Shown in pieces: positions 16,188 to 25,698 of a DNA stretch of 64,000 nt. The notes beneath the pieces are model-generated. The model did no database searches. It worked only from the letters and a program-made list of their open reading frames with translations, and was not told the DNA's origin. Position 1 is the first letter of the stretch, and each line of letters starts with the position of its first letter. The translations under genes were made by a program, and so were the position numbers. This stretch comes from Rhodobacteraceae bacterium NBU2976 (GTDB taxonomy: Bacteria; Pseudomonadota; Alphaproteobacteria; Rhodobacterales; Rhodobacteraceae): assembly GCA_023630215.1 (NCBI GenBank), contig JALPRQ010000001.1, forward strand, positions 1,364,001-1,428,000. The letters are read 5' to 3'.

Positions 16188-18893
16188 ATGAAATCCTCCG
16201 TCACAGCTGTATTGGGGCCGACCAACACCGGTAAAACGCATTACGCTATCGAGCGGATGCTGGGCTATCGCTCGGGGGTGATCGGCCTGCCACTGCGTTT
16301 GTTGGCACGCGAGGTCTATGACCGGATCGTGGCGTTGCGCGGCCCATCCATCGTTGCGCTGGTAACGGGGGAGGAACGGATCGTCCCGCCTCGCACGCAA
16401 TATTGGGTCTGTACGGTCGAAGCGATGCCTTTGGGGCTGGGGGCAGAGTTTCTGGCGGTTGACGAGATCCAGCTTTGTGCTGATCCGGAACGCGGTTACA
16501 TTTTCACTGACCGATTGCTGCATGCGCGAGGCTTGTCCGAAACGCTGTTTCTGGGGGCGGACACGATTCGGGAGCGGATTGCCTCGCTTGTACCGGAGGC
16601 GCAGTTCATGCGGCGGGATCGTTTGTCGGATCTGAAATATACCGGCACAAAGAAAATCAGCCGGATGCCACCGCGCTCGGCCATTGTGTCATTCAGTGTC
16701 GATAGTGTTTATGCCATTGCTGAACTGTTGCGTCGCCAAAAAGGCGGGGCGGCGGTGGTCATGGGGGCGCTGAGCCCGCGGACGCGGAATGCGCAGGTGG
16801 AGCTGTATCAGAATGGCGACGTTGATTATCTGGTGGCGACAGACGCCATCGGGATGGGTCTCAACCTTGATATCAACCATGTTGCGCTGGCGGGCACGTC
16901 CAAATTTGACGGCAAACGCCATCGCGACCTGATGCCGAATGAATTGGCGCAGATCGCGGGTCGGGCGGGGCGGTTCACCACCGACGGGACTTTTGGCGTG
17001 ACCGGCGAGGCACATCCGCTGGATGAAGACTGGGTCGATGCCATTGAAAATCACAAATTTGCCTCGATCAAGAAGCTGCAATGGCGCAATTCCGATCTTG
17101 AATTTGGAACGGGCGATGGGCTGATTGCCTCGCTTGAGGTTACTGCAAATCACCCCGAACTCATGCGTGCACGTGAAGCGGATGATCTGGCGACGCTGCG
17201 GGCGCTTTGGGCGTTGCCGGAGGTCCGCGACAAGGTGCGAGGCGGGCCAGATGTTCGACTGTTATGGGACGTTTGCCAAATCCCGGATTTTCGCAAGGTC
17301 TCTATGGCCGAACACGCTAATCTGTGTCTGCGTCTATTTGATTTCCTGCACGAAGGTAGCATGATCCCCGAAGATTACCTGTCCCGCCAGATCGCCCGTA
17401 TCGACAAGACAGACGGAGAGATTGATACCCTGTCCAAACGGCTGGCTTTTATCCGCACTTGGACATATGTTGCGCAGCGTAAAGGCTGGGTGGACGATGC
17501 AACCACTTGGCGCGATGAAACCCGTGCGGTAGAAGACCGCCTGTCAGATGCCCTGCACACGGCACTGACACAACGATTTGTCGACCGGCGCACCAGTGTT
17601 CTGATGCGGCGGTTGAAACAGAAGGAGGCCCTTGTGGCAGACGTGAACGAAAGCGGCGAAGTAACGGTCGAGGGCCATGTCATTGGCAAACTGGCGGGGT
17701 TCCGCTTTCAGGTGGACAAGGCAGGGTCACCGGACGAGGCGAAAACCCTGCGCGCAACCGCTGTGGCAGCGCTGACGCCAGTTTATAATCTGCGGTCTGA
17801 CAAATTCTACAACGCCCCGGATACAGAGATGGACATCACCGAACAGGGCGGGTTGATGTGGGGCGAATATGCCGTTGGCAAATTGGTGAAAGGCGCGGAT
17901 GCGCTGTCGCCGCAGATCGAAGCCTTTGTTGATGAAGAAGCGGGTGCAGATGTTATCGAGAAGGTTCGCCGACGTTTATCGCATTTTGTTGATCGCCGGA
18001 TTGCCGCGCATTTCGAACCGCTTCTGGCGCTAAAAATTGATGAAAGCCTGTCCGGACTGGCCAAAGGAGTGGCGTTTCAGATTGTCGAGGCCATGGGGGT
18101 AATCCCGCGCCAGAAAATCGCAAATGACATTAAACAGTTGGATCAGGATGGGCGCGGATCGTTACGCAAACATGGCGTCCGCTTTGGGCAGTTCACGATT
18201 TTCCAACATTTGATGCTAAAACCTGCACCGACACGTCTGCGGCTGGTGCTTTGGTCGCTGTTTGAAGATTTGCAGGAGTTTCCCGAAGCTCCGCCGCCAG
18301 GGTTGGTGACAGTCCCTGCTGTAACGGATGCGCCAGAGGGCTATTACGCTCATGCTGGCTATCGGCTGGCTGGCGAACGGGCAATCCGGATCGATATGTT
18401 AGAGCGTCTGGCAGATATGCTGCGCAGTCAGGATACGCGGGCTGGCTTCGAAGCCAATCCCGATATGCTGTCCATTACCGGGTTGACGTTGGATCAATTC
18501 GCCAACCTGATGGAAGGCTTGGGATATAAGTCGGAACGTGGAGAGCGCCCAAAAGTCAAAGCAGAGTCGTCTGAGGTTGTTTCACCCGTAACCGACAGCA
18601 CTTCCGTAGAAGAGTCGCAAACAGAGAATGAACCACAGGAAGCGCCATTGGCAGACGCGATTGAGACAGATGCAGAGCCGTCGGTAGAAGACGAGGTATT
18701 TTATACCTTTACTTGGGCGCCGCGTCGCCGACCCGCTGATCAGGGGCAACGCAAGCCGCGTGGAAAACCGAATGCAAAACCCAAAGGCAAACCGCAAGGG
18801 CGGCAGCAGTTTTCTGCCAAACCTCCGAAACCGGAAAAAGCCATTGATCCTGACAATCCGTTTGCGGCACTTGCTGCGCTAAAGGATAAATGA
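16188..18893 (+). CDS. SUV3-like ATP-dependent helicase
   Basis: The 901-residue superfamily 2 helicase resembles mitochondrial SUV3. Motif I is GPTNTGKTHYA at about residues 10-20, motif II is the unusual VDEIQLC near 97, motif III is FLGADT near 127, and the conserved C-terminal helicase motif is IAGRAGRF near 264. A long helical region follows and the C-terminus is low-complexity and Lys/Arg/Pro-rich, possibly an RNA-binding tail. Alphaproteobacterial homologues are linked to RNA turnover. The stop overlaps the next gene by 4 bases (ATGA), tying it to the S4 RNA-binding protein. The ATG at 16188 begins directly with the helicase core. Confidence 0.92.
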   Translation: MKSSVTAVLGPTNTGKTHYAIERMLGYRSGVIGLPLRLLAREVYDRIVALRGPSIVALVTGEERIVPPRTQYWVCTVEAMPLGLGAEFLAVDEIQLCADPERGYIFTDRLLHARGLSETLFLGADTIRERIASLVPEAQFMRRDRLSDLKYTGTKKISRMPPRSAIVSFSVDSVYAIAELLRRQKGGAAVVMGALSPRTRNAQVELYQNGDVDYLVATDAIGMGLNLDINHVALAGTSKFDGKRHRDLMPNELAQIAGRAGRFTTDGTFGVTGEAHPLDEDWVDAIENHKFASIKKLQWRNSDLEFGTGDGLIASLEVTANHPELMRAREADDLATLRALWALPEVRDKVRGGPDVRLLWDVCQIPDFRKVSMAEHANLCLRLFDFLHEGSMIPEDYLSRQIARIDKTDGEIDTLSKRLAFIRTWTYVAQRKGWVDDATTWRDETRAVEDRLSDALHTALTQRFVDRRTSVLMRRLKQKEALVADVNESGEVTVEGHVIGKLAGFRFQVDKAGSPDEAKTLRATAVAALTPVYNLRSDKFYNAPDTEMDITEQGGLMWGEYAVGKLVKGADALSPQIEAFVDEEAGADVIEKVRRRLSHFVDRRIAAHFEPLLALKIDESLSGLAKGVAFQIVEAMGVIPRQKIANDIKQLDQDGRGSLRKHGVRFGQFTIFQHLMLKPAPTRLRLVLWSLFEDLQEFPEAPPPGLVTVPAVTDAPEGYYAHAGYRLAGERAIRIDMLERLADMLRSQDTRAGFEANPDMLSITGLTLDQFANLMEGLGYKSERGERPKVKAESSEVVSPVTDSTSVEESQTENEPQEAPLADAIETDAEPSVEDEVFYTFTWAPRRRPADQGQRKPRGKPNAKPKGKPQGRQQFSAKPPKPEKAIDPDNPFAALAALKDK

Positions 18894-19246
18894 GCGACAA
18901 GATACGGCTGGACAAATGGTTGTGGCAGGCACGGTTCTTCAAAACGCGCTCGCTTGCCAGCAAGATCGTTGGTGCCGGGCATGTCCGTGTTAACGAGGTT
19001 AAGGTTTCCAAGGCCGCACATTTCGTAAAAGTTGGTGACGGTTTGGTCTTTCCGCAGGCTAATCGGATCAGGATCGTGCGTATTGTTGCCCTTGGGGAGC
19101 GTCGGGGCCCCGCAAGCGAGGCGCAGGCGCTTTTTGAAGATCTGACACCAGCGCAGGAACGCATAGCACCTGTGGAAACAGAACGCGTTGGTGGGCGACC
19201 AACCAAAAAGGACCGTCGTCAACTGGACGCGTTGAAAGACCCCTAA
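18890..19246 (+). CDS. hslR: S4-domain RNA-binding protein, Hsp15-like
   Basis: The 118-residue protein begins with an S4 RNA-binding domain (IRLDKWLWQARFFKTRSLA followed by GHVRVNE) and continues with a basic tail. It belongs to the Hsp15/HslR family, which rescues stalled 50S subunits carrying a nascent chain. It overlaps the helicase gene by 4 bases and is probably expressed with it. The gene symbol is applied by family resemblance. Confidence 0.88.
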   Translation: MSDKIRLDKWLWQARFFKTRSLASKIVGAGHVRVNEVKVSKAAHFVKVGDGLVFPQANRIRIVRIVALGERRGPASEAQALFEDLTPAQERIAPVETERVGGRPTKKDRRQLDALKDP

Positions 19247-19470
19247 AAAGAACCAGATTTTATGGTGCCCGCTTTCATCCTTTAACCGTTTGGGATTTGA
19301 CCATGTTTACCGGAAGAATGCCTGCGTGGGGTCGGGGGAACAAAACGGGGCACAAAGCTGTGACCCGAGCTGGTACGCGATCGCTCTTGATCATCTTGGC
19401 ACACCGCCCTAATAAGCGTTTCGAACAAATCGCGCCCGCGCGCCCTGATGTGTAATTTCCGAGGGTCCAG

Positions 19471-19809
19471 ATGACTTATATCGTCAATGATGCCTGCATT
19501 GCCTGCAAATATACCGACTGTGTCGAAGTCTGCCCCGTAGATTGTTTCTACGAAGGCGAGAATATGCTGGTAATCCATCCCGACGAATGTATCGATTGCG
19601 GTGTCTGCGAGCCGGAATGTCCCGCCGATGCGATCCGCCCTGACACCGAGCCAGACGCAGAAAAATGGGTCGAATTCAACCGGAAATATTCGGAACTTTG
19701 GCCCGTCATTATATCGAAGAAAGACCCGCTGCCAGATGCTGAAAAACATGACGGTGAAGACGGCAAACTGGAAAAATATTTCAGCGAAGCACCGGGTGAA
19801 GGGGGGTAA
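19471..19809 (+). CDS. fdxA: 7Fe-8S ferredoxin
   Basis: The 112-residue protein has the two clusters of a seven-iron ferredoxin: [18 protein letters not shown] near residues 9-25, and [12 protein letters not shown] near 40-51, whose four cysteines bind a 4Fe-4S cluster. The first, CxxCxxxxC..CP, holds the 3Fe-4S. The FdxA-type C-terminal extension follows. It is a low-potential electron carrier. A GAGGG ribosome binding site is 8 bases upstream of the ATG. It stands alone, with a terminator at 19856. Confidence 0.96.
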   Translation: MTYIVNDACIACKYTDCVEVCPVDCFYEGENMLVIHPDECIDCGVCEPECPADAIRPDTEPDAEKWVEFNRKYSELWPVIISKKDPLPDAEKHDGEDGKLEKYFSEAPGEGG

Positions 19810-19855
19810 TCCCCAAACGGTCCGTTTGGCGTAAAATATTGCTGATGCGTTACCT

Positions 19856-19878
19856 CCCCTTGGAAAAGGGCTTTTTTT
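19856..19878 (+). terminator. Rho-independent terminator of fdxA
   Basis: The short stem CCCTT / AAGGG with a 4-base loop is followed by C and seven T residues. It lies about 45 bases after the fdxA stop. The stem is weak but the T tract is good. Confidence 0.75.
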
Positions 19879-20012
19879 GTGTTATATTAAGGCCGTATAT
19901 CGGACGGCTTACCCGATTTTGGGGAGGGGATAGCCGCAATAATCGACAAGGATCGCAGATTGCCTTCGGCAATATGTGGGTCCTTTGTCTCTCTAAAAGG
20001 AAGTAAGTATAG

Positions 20013-20519
20013 ATGAGCAAAAGCACAAAGTTCCGCGCGAATGACTATGTCGTCTACCCGTCCCACGGTGTAGGCAAGGTTGTTTCCATCGAGGAACAGG
20101 AAGTCGCGGGCTTCAAGCTGGAGATGTTTGTCATCACCTTTGACAAGGACAAAATGACCCTACGCGTCCCGACTGATAAAGCGGAATCTGTGGGTATGCG
20201 ACCGCTGTCGAGCCCGGATGTGGTGGCCAAAGCCATGACGACCTTGAAAGGTCGCGCCCGGGTCAAGCGCGCCATGTGGTCGCGCCGTGCGCAGGAATAT
20301 GAACAAAAGATCAATTCTGGCGACCTGATCATGATTGCCGAAGTTGTGCGTGATTTGCACCGCAATGATGAACAGCGCGAACAGTCCTATTCCGAGCGTC
20401 AGCTATACGAGGCGGCTTTGGAGCGGCTGACCCGCGAAGTCGCGGCCGTCGACGGTCTAAACGAAGACGACGCACAGCGCAAAGTTGGCGATTTGCTGGA
20501 CAAACGCGCAGCTGCTTAA
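20013..20519 (+). CDS. carD: CarD-family RNA polymerase-binding transcription factor
   Basis: The 168-residue protein has an N-terminal Tudor-like RNA-polymerase-interaction domain (NDYVVYPSHGVGKVVSIEEQEVAG at about residues 9-32) and a helical C-terminal DNA-binding domain with the conserved Trp of RAMWSRRAQEY near residue 90. CarD stabilises open promoter complexes at rRNA and other promoters, and it is widespread in alphaproteobacteria. The leader of about 110 bases contains a hairpin (ATTGCC TTC GGCAAT, 19969-19983). The ribosome binding site AAGGAAGT is 8 bases before the ATG. It is monocistronic. Confidence 0.95.
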   Translation: MSKSTKFRANDYVVYPSHGVGKVVSIEEQEVAGFKLEMFVITFDKDKMTLRVPTDKAESVGMRPLSSPDVVAKAMTTLKGRARVKRAMWSRRAQEYEQKINSGDLIMIAEVVRDLHRNDEQREQSYSERQLYEAALERLTREVAAVDGLNEDDAQRKVGDLLDKRAAA

Positions 20520-20540
20520 GTTCACTGGTTTCGAAAAGAA

Positions 20541-20569
20541 ACGCCCTGCAATTTGCGGGGCGTTTTTTG
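20541..20569 (+). terminator. Rho-independent terminator of carD
   Basis: The 10-bp stem ACGCCCTGCA / TGCGGGGCGT (one G-T pair) encloses three bases and is followed by six T residues. Confidence 0.9.
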
Positions 20570-20634
20570 TTTAACCTTTGCGTCTGCTGTGATCTTGAAG
20601 GTCAACCCCAAGCTGCTTAACCTGTGGCCCAGTT

Positions 20635-21537
20635 ATGCCAAACACAGACATCATGCTTACTGACATTTGTCATCTGACGTTAAAAGGCGGGCGGCGGCTG
20701 GCGTATTCTGAATGGGGGGACTCGGTCGGGTTTCCGGTATTTTATTTCCATGGCACCCCCAGTTGTCAATTCGAGGCAGCTTTCGCCGCCGAGGCCGCAA
20801 AGCACCACGGGTTTCGCCTTATCGCGACGGATCGACCGGGGTTTGGCCAGTCGGATTTCCAGAAAGGGCGGCGGTTTGCCGATTGGCCCGAGGATATTTT
20901 AGCCCTCGCCGATCATCTGGGGATTGGGCAATTTGGTGTGGCGGGACATTCTGGGGCAGGACCGCATCTTTTTGCGTGCGGCGTGTTCATCGCGCCCGAG
21001 CGGCTGCAATTCATCGGTGCGCTGGGCCCGTGGGGACCGGTGGCGACGCCGGAGATCGCGGCTAACCTCAACCGCCTTGATCGGGCATTTATGCGGCTCG
21101 CGCGGCGGTTTCCCTGGATTATGCAGGTTGGCTTTGCGCCGATGGGTTGGGCGGCGCGTTATTGGCCGCGATTATTTCTTGGTTTGATGAAACGCTCTGT
21201 TTCTGCACCAGACCAAAAAGTCTTGGCGAACTCAGTTGTTGCCAAGCAATTCGAGATCGTCGAGCGGGAGGCCTTTCGGCAAGGGAGTCGCGGTCCTGCG
21301 CATGAAGCGATGATCGCCTATACGGACTGGGGATTTGATATTGCGGATGTGCGCGTGCCGAGTTTCATCTGGCAGGGAACGGACGATATTTTTGTGACGA
21401 ATGCAATGGGGCGATATATCGAGAAAGCCGTTCCGAATACCGCCTATTACTGGGTGGAAGGGGCAGGGCACCTGAATTTCCACAATTGGGATGATATTCT
21501 TGGGGCCTGTCGGGACAGGTTGGACGAGTCGGGTTAG
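20635..21537 (+). CDS. Alpha/beta hydrolase
   Basis: The 300-residue protein has the alpha/beta hydrolase fold. It shows FHGTPSC (oxyanion strand, about residues 39-45), the nucleophile elbow GHSGAG near residue 104, an Asp in WQGTDDIFV near 249, and the catalytic His in EGAGHLNF near 282. No signal peptide is seen. Members of this subgroup are annotated as general esterases, epoxide hydrolases or haloalkane dehalogenases; the substrate cannot be predicted. It lies convergent with cobS, whose stop is 6 bases away. Confidence 0.84.
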   Translation: MPNTDIMLTDICHLTLKGGRRLAYSEWGDSVGFPVFYFHGTPSCQFEAAFAAEAAKHHGFRLIATDRPGFGQSDFQKGRRFADWPEDILALADHLGIGQFGVAGHSGAGPHLFACGVFIAPERLQFIGALGPWGPVATPEIAANLNRLDRAFMRLARRFPWIMQVGFAPMGWAARYWPRLFLGLMKRSVSAPDQKVLANSVVAKQFEIVEREAFRQGSRGPAHEAMIAYTDWGFDIADVRVPSFIWQGTDDIFVTNAMGRYIEKAVPNTAYYWVEGAGHLNFHNWDDILGACRDRLDESG

Positions 21538-21543
21538 CGCAGG

Positions 21544-22302
21544 TTACAACAGGGCAACCAGAACAGTAATTGTGGCAAGTTCTGCCACCTGCTGTGTCGC
21601 CCCCAAAATATCCCCTGTTTGCCCACCCAGCGCGCGCTTGGCATAGGCGGTGATCGGCAGGATTGCGACGAATGGCACAAGGAAAAGCGCTATCGCACCA
21701 AATCCGGCGGCAAGGATACACAGGATTAGCGCGATCGTTGCACCGATCAGGACCGTCCCCTCGCTTGGCTGGCCAGTGGTGGCGGATAGACCATCTTCAG
21801 TGGCGGGACGCAGGATAACCATCTGGAAGCTCATGGCGCTGCGGGACACGGCCCCAATGGCGGCGAGAGCAGGGATGGAAGTCGCAACTTCCTCTAGCCC
21901 TGACCAGCGGCCAAGCGTCACCAGCAATAGCGCCAACACGCCATAGGTGCCGATCTGGCTATCATGCATGATCGCCAGCTTACGATCCCGATTCATCGCG
22001 CCCAAGCCGTCCGCTGTGTCCGCCAGACCGTCCTCGTGCATGCCGCCTGACAGCAGGATCAGTGTACCAAGTGCCAGAATGGCTGTAATATCCGGCGACG
22101 TGCCAAAATTTGTAGCCATCGTGGCGATCAGCGCAGCAATCAGGCCATGCACAGCGCCGACGATGGGATAGGCCCAAGCGGCGCTTGCCCCACGCGATGC
22201 CGCCTTGCGGTGATCCACCGGCACGGGTAGGCGCGACAGCAGCGAAAACGCGACCCAAATATCGTGGGGAGCAAGGTCCAGATTCTCGCGAAAGTCGGTC
22301 AT
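21544..22302 (-). CDS. cobS: Adenosylcobinamide-GDP ribazoletransferase (cobalamin synthase)
   Basis: The 252-residue membrane protein joins adenosylcobinamide-GDP to alpha-ribazole, the last step of adenosylcobalamin assembly. It has five to six hydrophobic helices and the conserved motif [17 protein letters not shown] near residues 85-101, followed by [14 protein letters not shown]. The ATG at 22302 gives the typical N-terminus ([19 protein letters not shown]), and upstream in-frame codons overlap cobT. It is divergent from cobT, whose product supplies alpha-ribazole phosphate, so the two genes cooperate in one pathway. Confidence 0.95.
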   Translation of the reverse strand: MTDFRENLDLAPHDIWVAFSLLSRLPVPVDHRKAASRGASAAWAYPIVGAVHGLIAALIATMATNFGTSPDITAILALGTLILLSGGMHEDGLADTADGLGAMNRDRKLAIMHDSQIGTYGVLALLLVTLGRWSGLEEVATSIPALAAIGAVSRSAMSFQMVILRPATEDGLSATTGQPSEGTVLIGATIALILCILAAGFGAIALFLVPFVAILPITAYAKRALGGQTGDILGATQQVAELATITVLVALL

Positions 22303-22335
22303 GTTGCGCCTTGGATCGTTTTCACTCTCAACATC

Positions 22336-22355
22336 CTCTAGCAAACCCGCTAGAG
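22336..22355. promoter_or_regulatory. Perfect 7-bp inverted repeat between cobS and cobT
   Basis: CTCTAGC (22336-22342) and GCTAGAG (22349-22355) are exact complements around a 6-base spacer, within the 76-bp divergent intergenic region. It could be an operator acting on both genes or a hairpin in the cobT leader. The region is too short for a full cobalamin riboswitch. Confidence 0.5.
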
Positions 22356-22378
22356 CGAGGAAAGATGTGGAGGGACAT

Positions 22379-23383
22379 ATGACATTTTCGACCCTAGAGG
22401 AATTTGCGAACCTCGTGCGGAGTTTTCCAGCACCCGATGAAACTGCGATTAGAGCCGCCACTGCGCGCAACTCTGTTCTTACGAAACCGCCGGGCGCACT
22501 GGGACGGCTGGAGGATCTGGCGATCTGGTATGCGGGTTGGCGGCGCGATGTGCAGCCCCGACTGGAAAATCCACAGGTGTTGGTTTTTGCCGGGAATCAC
22601 GGAGTGACGGCGCAAGGGATTTCAGCCTTTCCACCCGAAGTCACGATACAGATGGTAGCGAATTTCGAGGCCGGTGGGGCGGCAATCAATCAGCTTTCAG
22701 ATGCGTTCGGGGCGAAGATGTCGGTTCATGCAATTGATCTGGACCGCCCGACCGAAGATTTCACCGTGGGCCCCGCGATGGAGGACGAAGAATGCGTCGC
22801 GGCACTGCGCGTTGGATGGGATGCGGTTGATCCGGCGGCGGATTTGGTCGTTACAGGGGAAATGGGGATTGGCAACACAACGTCTGCCGCGGCCATTGCC
22901 TGTGCGCTGTTTGGTGGAACCGGGGCGGATTGGGTAGGCCGCGGGACGGGGGTAGATGATGACGGGCTGAATCGCAAAGCCGAAGTTGTTGACTGGGGCG
23001 TATCGCTTCATAAGGGCGCACCGCTTGAGGTGCTGGCACGATTGGGCGGTCGGGAACTGGCGGCGATGGTTGGGGCAATCGCCCGGGCACGAGTGGAACG
23101 CATTCCGGTTATTCTGGACGGGTTCATCTGCACGGCATCGGCGTCTGTGCTGCATGCGTTGTCGTCGACCGCACTGGATCATTGTGTGGCGGGGCATGTG
23201 TCTGCGGAACAGGCCCACGCGAACCTGTTGGCGAAACTTGGCAAAGCCCCTCTGCTGTCGCTAGGGATGCGTCTTGGCGAAGGATCCGGCGCGGCATTGG
23301 CGATTGGCGTCCTGAAAGGCGCAATCGCTTGCCATTCCGGCATGGCAACATTTGCCGAGGCGGGGGTATCAGAAGGGGGTTAA
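22379..23383 (+). CDS. cobT: Nicotinate-nucleotide-dimethylbenzimidazole phosphoribosyltransferase
   Basis: The 334-residue enzyme makes alpha-ribazole-5-phosphate from 5,6-dimethylbenzimidazole and nicotinate mononucleotide, for the lower ligand of cobalamin. Conserved motifs are [13 protein letters not shown] near residues 34-46, [16 protein letters not shown] near 63-78, [14 protein letters not shown] near 155-168, and the catalytic Glu in [13 protein letters not shown] near 298-310. GGAGGG lies just upstream of the ATG at 22379. It is divergent from cobS. Confidence 0.96.
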   Translation: MTFSTLEEFANLVRSFPAPDETAIRAATARNSVLTKPPGALGRLEDLAIWYAGWRRDVQPRLENPQVLVFAGNHGVTAQGISAFPPEVTIQMVANFEAGGAAINQLSDAFGAKMSVHAIDLDRPTEDFTVGPAMEDEECVAALRVGWDAVDPAADLVVTGEMGIGNTTSAAAIACALFGGTGADWVGRGTGVDDDGLNRKAEVVDWGVSLHKGAPLEVLARLGGRELAAMVGAIARARVERIPVILDGFICTASASVLHALSSTALDHCVAGHVSAEQAHANLLAKLGKAPLLSLGMRLGEGSGAALAIGVLKGAIACHSGMATFAEAGVSEGG

Positions 23384-23386
23384 CCC

Positions 23387-23740
23387 TCAGGACACCAGGT
23401 TTAAGGATTTCGCTGAAATCGAAACCTTTGCCGTCATGCCCCATTCGAACCGCAGGTAATCCTGTTCGATGCCATCAGCAAAGATCACGCCGCCATCATT
23501 CATGCGCGACGTCATGGACAGATTCGACCCGGCCCCGATCTGGGTCAATAGGTCCTGCGTCAGTCCAATGGAATATCCGACCGTGGCAACGAACATTCCA
23601 AAAACAACGAAGCTGACTGTCAGTCCCATCGCCAATGCCAGTGGCCCACGCCGATCCTGATCCAGTAACGATGCCAACACAATTGGCAGCACCGGAAGAA
23701 CACAAGGGTTGATCAGGGTCAGCAGACACGCCGGGTATCG
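23387..23740 (-). pseudogene. Fragment of a CcdA/DsbD-family membrane thiol transporter joined to unrelated sequence
   Basis: On the minus strand, from about 23,727 down to 23,545, about 60 codons match the N-terminal half of a CcdA-type protein: LLTLINPCVLPVLPIVLASL carries the conserved Cys-Pro, and two further helices follow. Then the sequence jumps, after TQIGAG, to about 44 codons (TSRMNDGGVIFADGIEQ to the stop) that do not belong to CcdA and resemble the C-terminus of a different soluble protein that I cannot name. The true start and more than half of the transporter, including the second conserved Cys, are missing. The fragment is best read as gene debris. Confidence 0.65.
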
Positions 23741-23816
23741 CAATATGCCCGAGGGGGAAATGCTGGAGGTTCAGACGCTGCTGGATGAAATCGTTCAGGA
23801 TGCGCTGGGGAACTAA
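23730..23816 (+). pseudogene. 3'-end fragment of an unidentified gene
   Basis: In one plus-strand frame the sequence reads YRNMPEGEMLEVQTLLDEIV and ends DALGN followed by a TAA. It looks like the amphipathic C-terminus of a soluble protein, but the frame has no upstream gene body, because it collides with the CcdA fragment on the other strand. I infer a remnant left by deletion. Confidence 0.4.
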
Positions 23817-23968
23817 CGCGCCGGCATCGCTCACCCGCTTTTGTATGGTCAGGAACGCGGTCTTCGATCACTGGTGCCACAAATTTTGGGGCGATGCGGG
23901 TTTAAGGTATCGGAACGACCCAGAACAGATTTAATGCGATGTACGAAAACGGGGATCTATTGGACGGC

Positions 23969-25633
23969 TTAAGGGTTTCTGGCCGCTTTTCCTTGATATT
24001 TAACAAGTAAGTCTTGGGTTACATCATTTTCATCATAGGTGCCCAAAAGAATACCGCGCGCCGTTGACCCCCTGCCATTTCTACGGTCCAGTATCGCTTT
24101 TTCTGAAATTGTCGTGCGTTGCGACATACGTCGTGACCAGGTGAACAGCTTGTCGTACATTTCGGCAATAATTGCCCCATGTTCCGCACTGTCACCAAGA
24201 TCGTTGAACTCATCCGGATCATTCACGAGATCAAACAGCATCGGACGGAAGCCACCTTCGGCGTGGATCAATTTCCATTGATCCGTCGCGATCATGAAAA
24301 GTCGCGCGTCCCGCGGTGCGATGTTCATATTTTTGGCCATAGACGTAACAGAATAGTCATATTCGCTGATCACCTGATCCCGCCAGTTTGCGGGTGTTTC
24401 GCCAAATAACAGGGGCTGCAAAGAGTGGCCTTCGAGTATATGGTCAGGAATGTCTTGTCCTTTTGCGTCCAGAAAAGTTGGAATCAGGTCAATGGTTTCG
24501 ACCAATGCCTCCGAAACTTGACCCCGCGTTGCGACAGCCTGCTTGCGTGGGTCGTAAATGATCAGCGGAACCTTCACCGAGGGGGCATGAAACAGATCTT
24601 TTTCCCCCAACCAGTGATCACCAAGGTAATCGCCATGGTCCGAGGTAATCACGATCATCGTGTCCTCCATGCGCCCCGTCTGTTCCAGATACCTCATCAA
24701 GCGTCCGATTTGATCATCACATTGTTTGATCAGCCCCATATAAGCCGGGATAACGGATTTGCGCACTTCGTCACGCTGAAACGCCTGACCAATCTGATTG
24801 TTCATGAACGCGGCATAAATCGGGTGCGGGTTCTGACGCTCCCGGGCGTGACGTTTCGGAGGGACGATATCATCTTCGCCGTACATTTCATGATATGGGG
24901 CGGGGACAATATACGGCCAGTGTGGCTTGATATAAGATAAATGACACAGCCAAGGCTTGTCGTCCGGTTGCGCGTCCAGAAATTCGATACAGCGGCTGGT
25001 TAGCCAAGGTGTTTCGGAATCCTCTTCGGCGATATTGGCTGGCAATCTGGCATTCTTCATCAGCCAACCGCTGGCAATATCCCCATCGTCGTCAACGCCC
25101 GCGTTGGCGTTATTGGCCCACGGGTTGGGGTTCGTATAACCGCGCGATTTCAGAAATTCGTTATACGGAGAGCGCTTGGAATCGTAGTACCCATCCGGTC
25201 CTTCCGCCCACAGACCGTCGTCACGAATATAAACATCAAATCCGCATTCGCTGACGCGCGCGCCGATAACACTGTCCTGACTTATCCCCAGACGATCCAG
25301 TCCTTCGGAGTCGACTTTCATGTGGGTTTTGCCAATCAAGGTGCTGTTGACCCCGATTTTGCGCATATGGTCGCCAAGGGTAAGCTCCCCCACTTTTAAG
25401 GGGTAATTGTTCCACGCAGCGCCATGGCTGGAGACATAGCGGCCTGTGTAAAAGCTCATCCGACTTGCCCCACATACCGGCGATTGCACATAGGCATTGC
25501 TGAACCGCAATGATTTGGCGGCCAAGGCGTCGATATGGGGTGTGGACAGGGTAGGGTGACCGGCACAGCTCAGATAATCGAACCTAAGCTGATCGAACAT
25601 GATAAACAGTATATTTTTTACAGTTTGCGTCAT
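23969..25633 (-). CDS. Sulfatase-superfamily hydrolase (sulfatase or phosphonate monoester hydrolase type), cytoplasmic
   Basis: The 554-residue alkaline-phosphatase-superfamily protein has the type I sulfatase signature near residue 54 (CGASRMSFYTGR), where Cys would be converted to formylglycine; the usual Pro is replaced by Ala. Metal ligands are visible as FDQLRFDY near residue 13 and TSDHGDYLGDH near 330. The active-site Lys and His residues lie in GKTHMK near 100 and SYIKPHWPY near 232. There is no signal peptide, so it acts in the cytoplasm on an imported substrate. It is the third gene of the TRAP operon, 65 bases after the binding-protein gene. A sulfate ester or a phosphonate/phosphate diester are both possible substrates. 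Confidence 0.88.
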   Translation of the reverse strand: MTQTVKNILFIMFDQLRFDYLSCAGHPTLSTPHIDALAAKSLRFSNAYVQSPVCGASRMSFYTGRYVSSHGAAWNNYPLKVGELTLGDHMRKIGVNSTLIGKTHMKVDSEGLDRLGISQDSVIGARVSECGFDVYIRDDGLWAEGPDGYYDSKRSPYNEFLKSRGYTNPNPWANNANAGVDDDGDIASGWLMKNARLPANIAEEDSETPWLTSRCIEFLDAQPDDKPWLCHLSYIKPHWPYIVPAPYHEMYGEDDIVPPKRHARERQNPHPIYAAFMNNQIGQAFQRDEVRKSVIPAYMGLIKQCDDQIGRLMRYLEQTGRMEDTMIVITSDHGDYLGDHWLGEKDLFHAPSVKVPLIIYDPRKQAVATRGQVSEALVETIDLIPTFLDAKGQDIPDHILEGHSLQPLLFGETPANWRDQVISEYDYSVTSMAKNMNIAPRDARLFMIATDQWKLIHAEGGFRPMLFDLVNDPDEFNDLGDSAEHGAIIAEMYDKLFTWSRRMSQRTTISEKAILDRRNGRGSTARGILLGTYDENDVTQDLLVKYQGKAARNP

Positions 25634-25698
25634 ACGTCTCGTGGTTTGATCCCGCCTTCGATTTGTGGGGCATAACCGAAGGCGGGTCTTCGTGAAAC

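Noticed and set aside
22302-22378. Cobalamin riboswitch between cobS and cobT
   Set aside because: The 76-bp region is too short, and I see no B12-box-like sequence.
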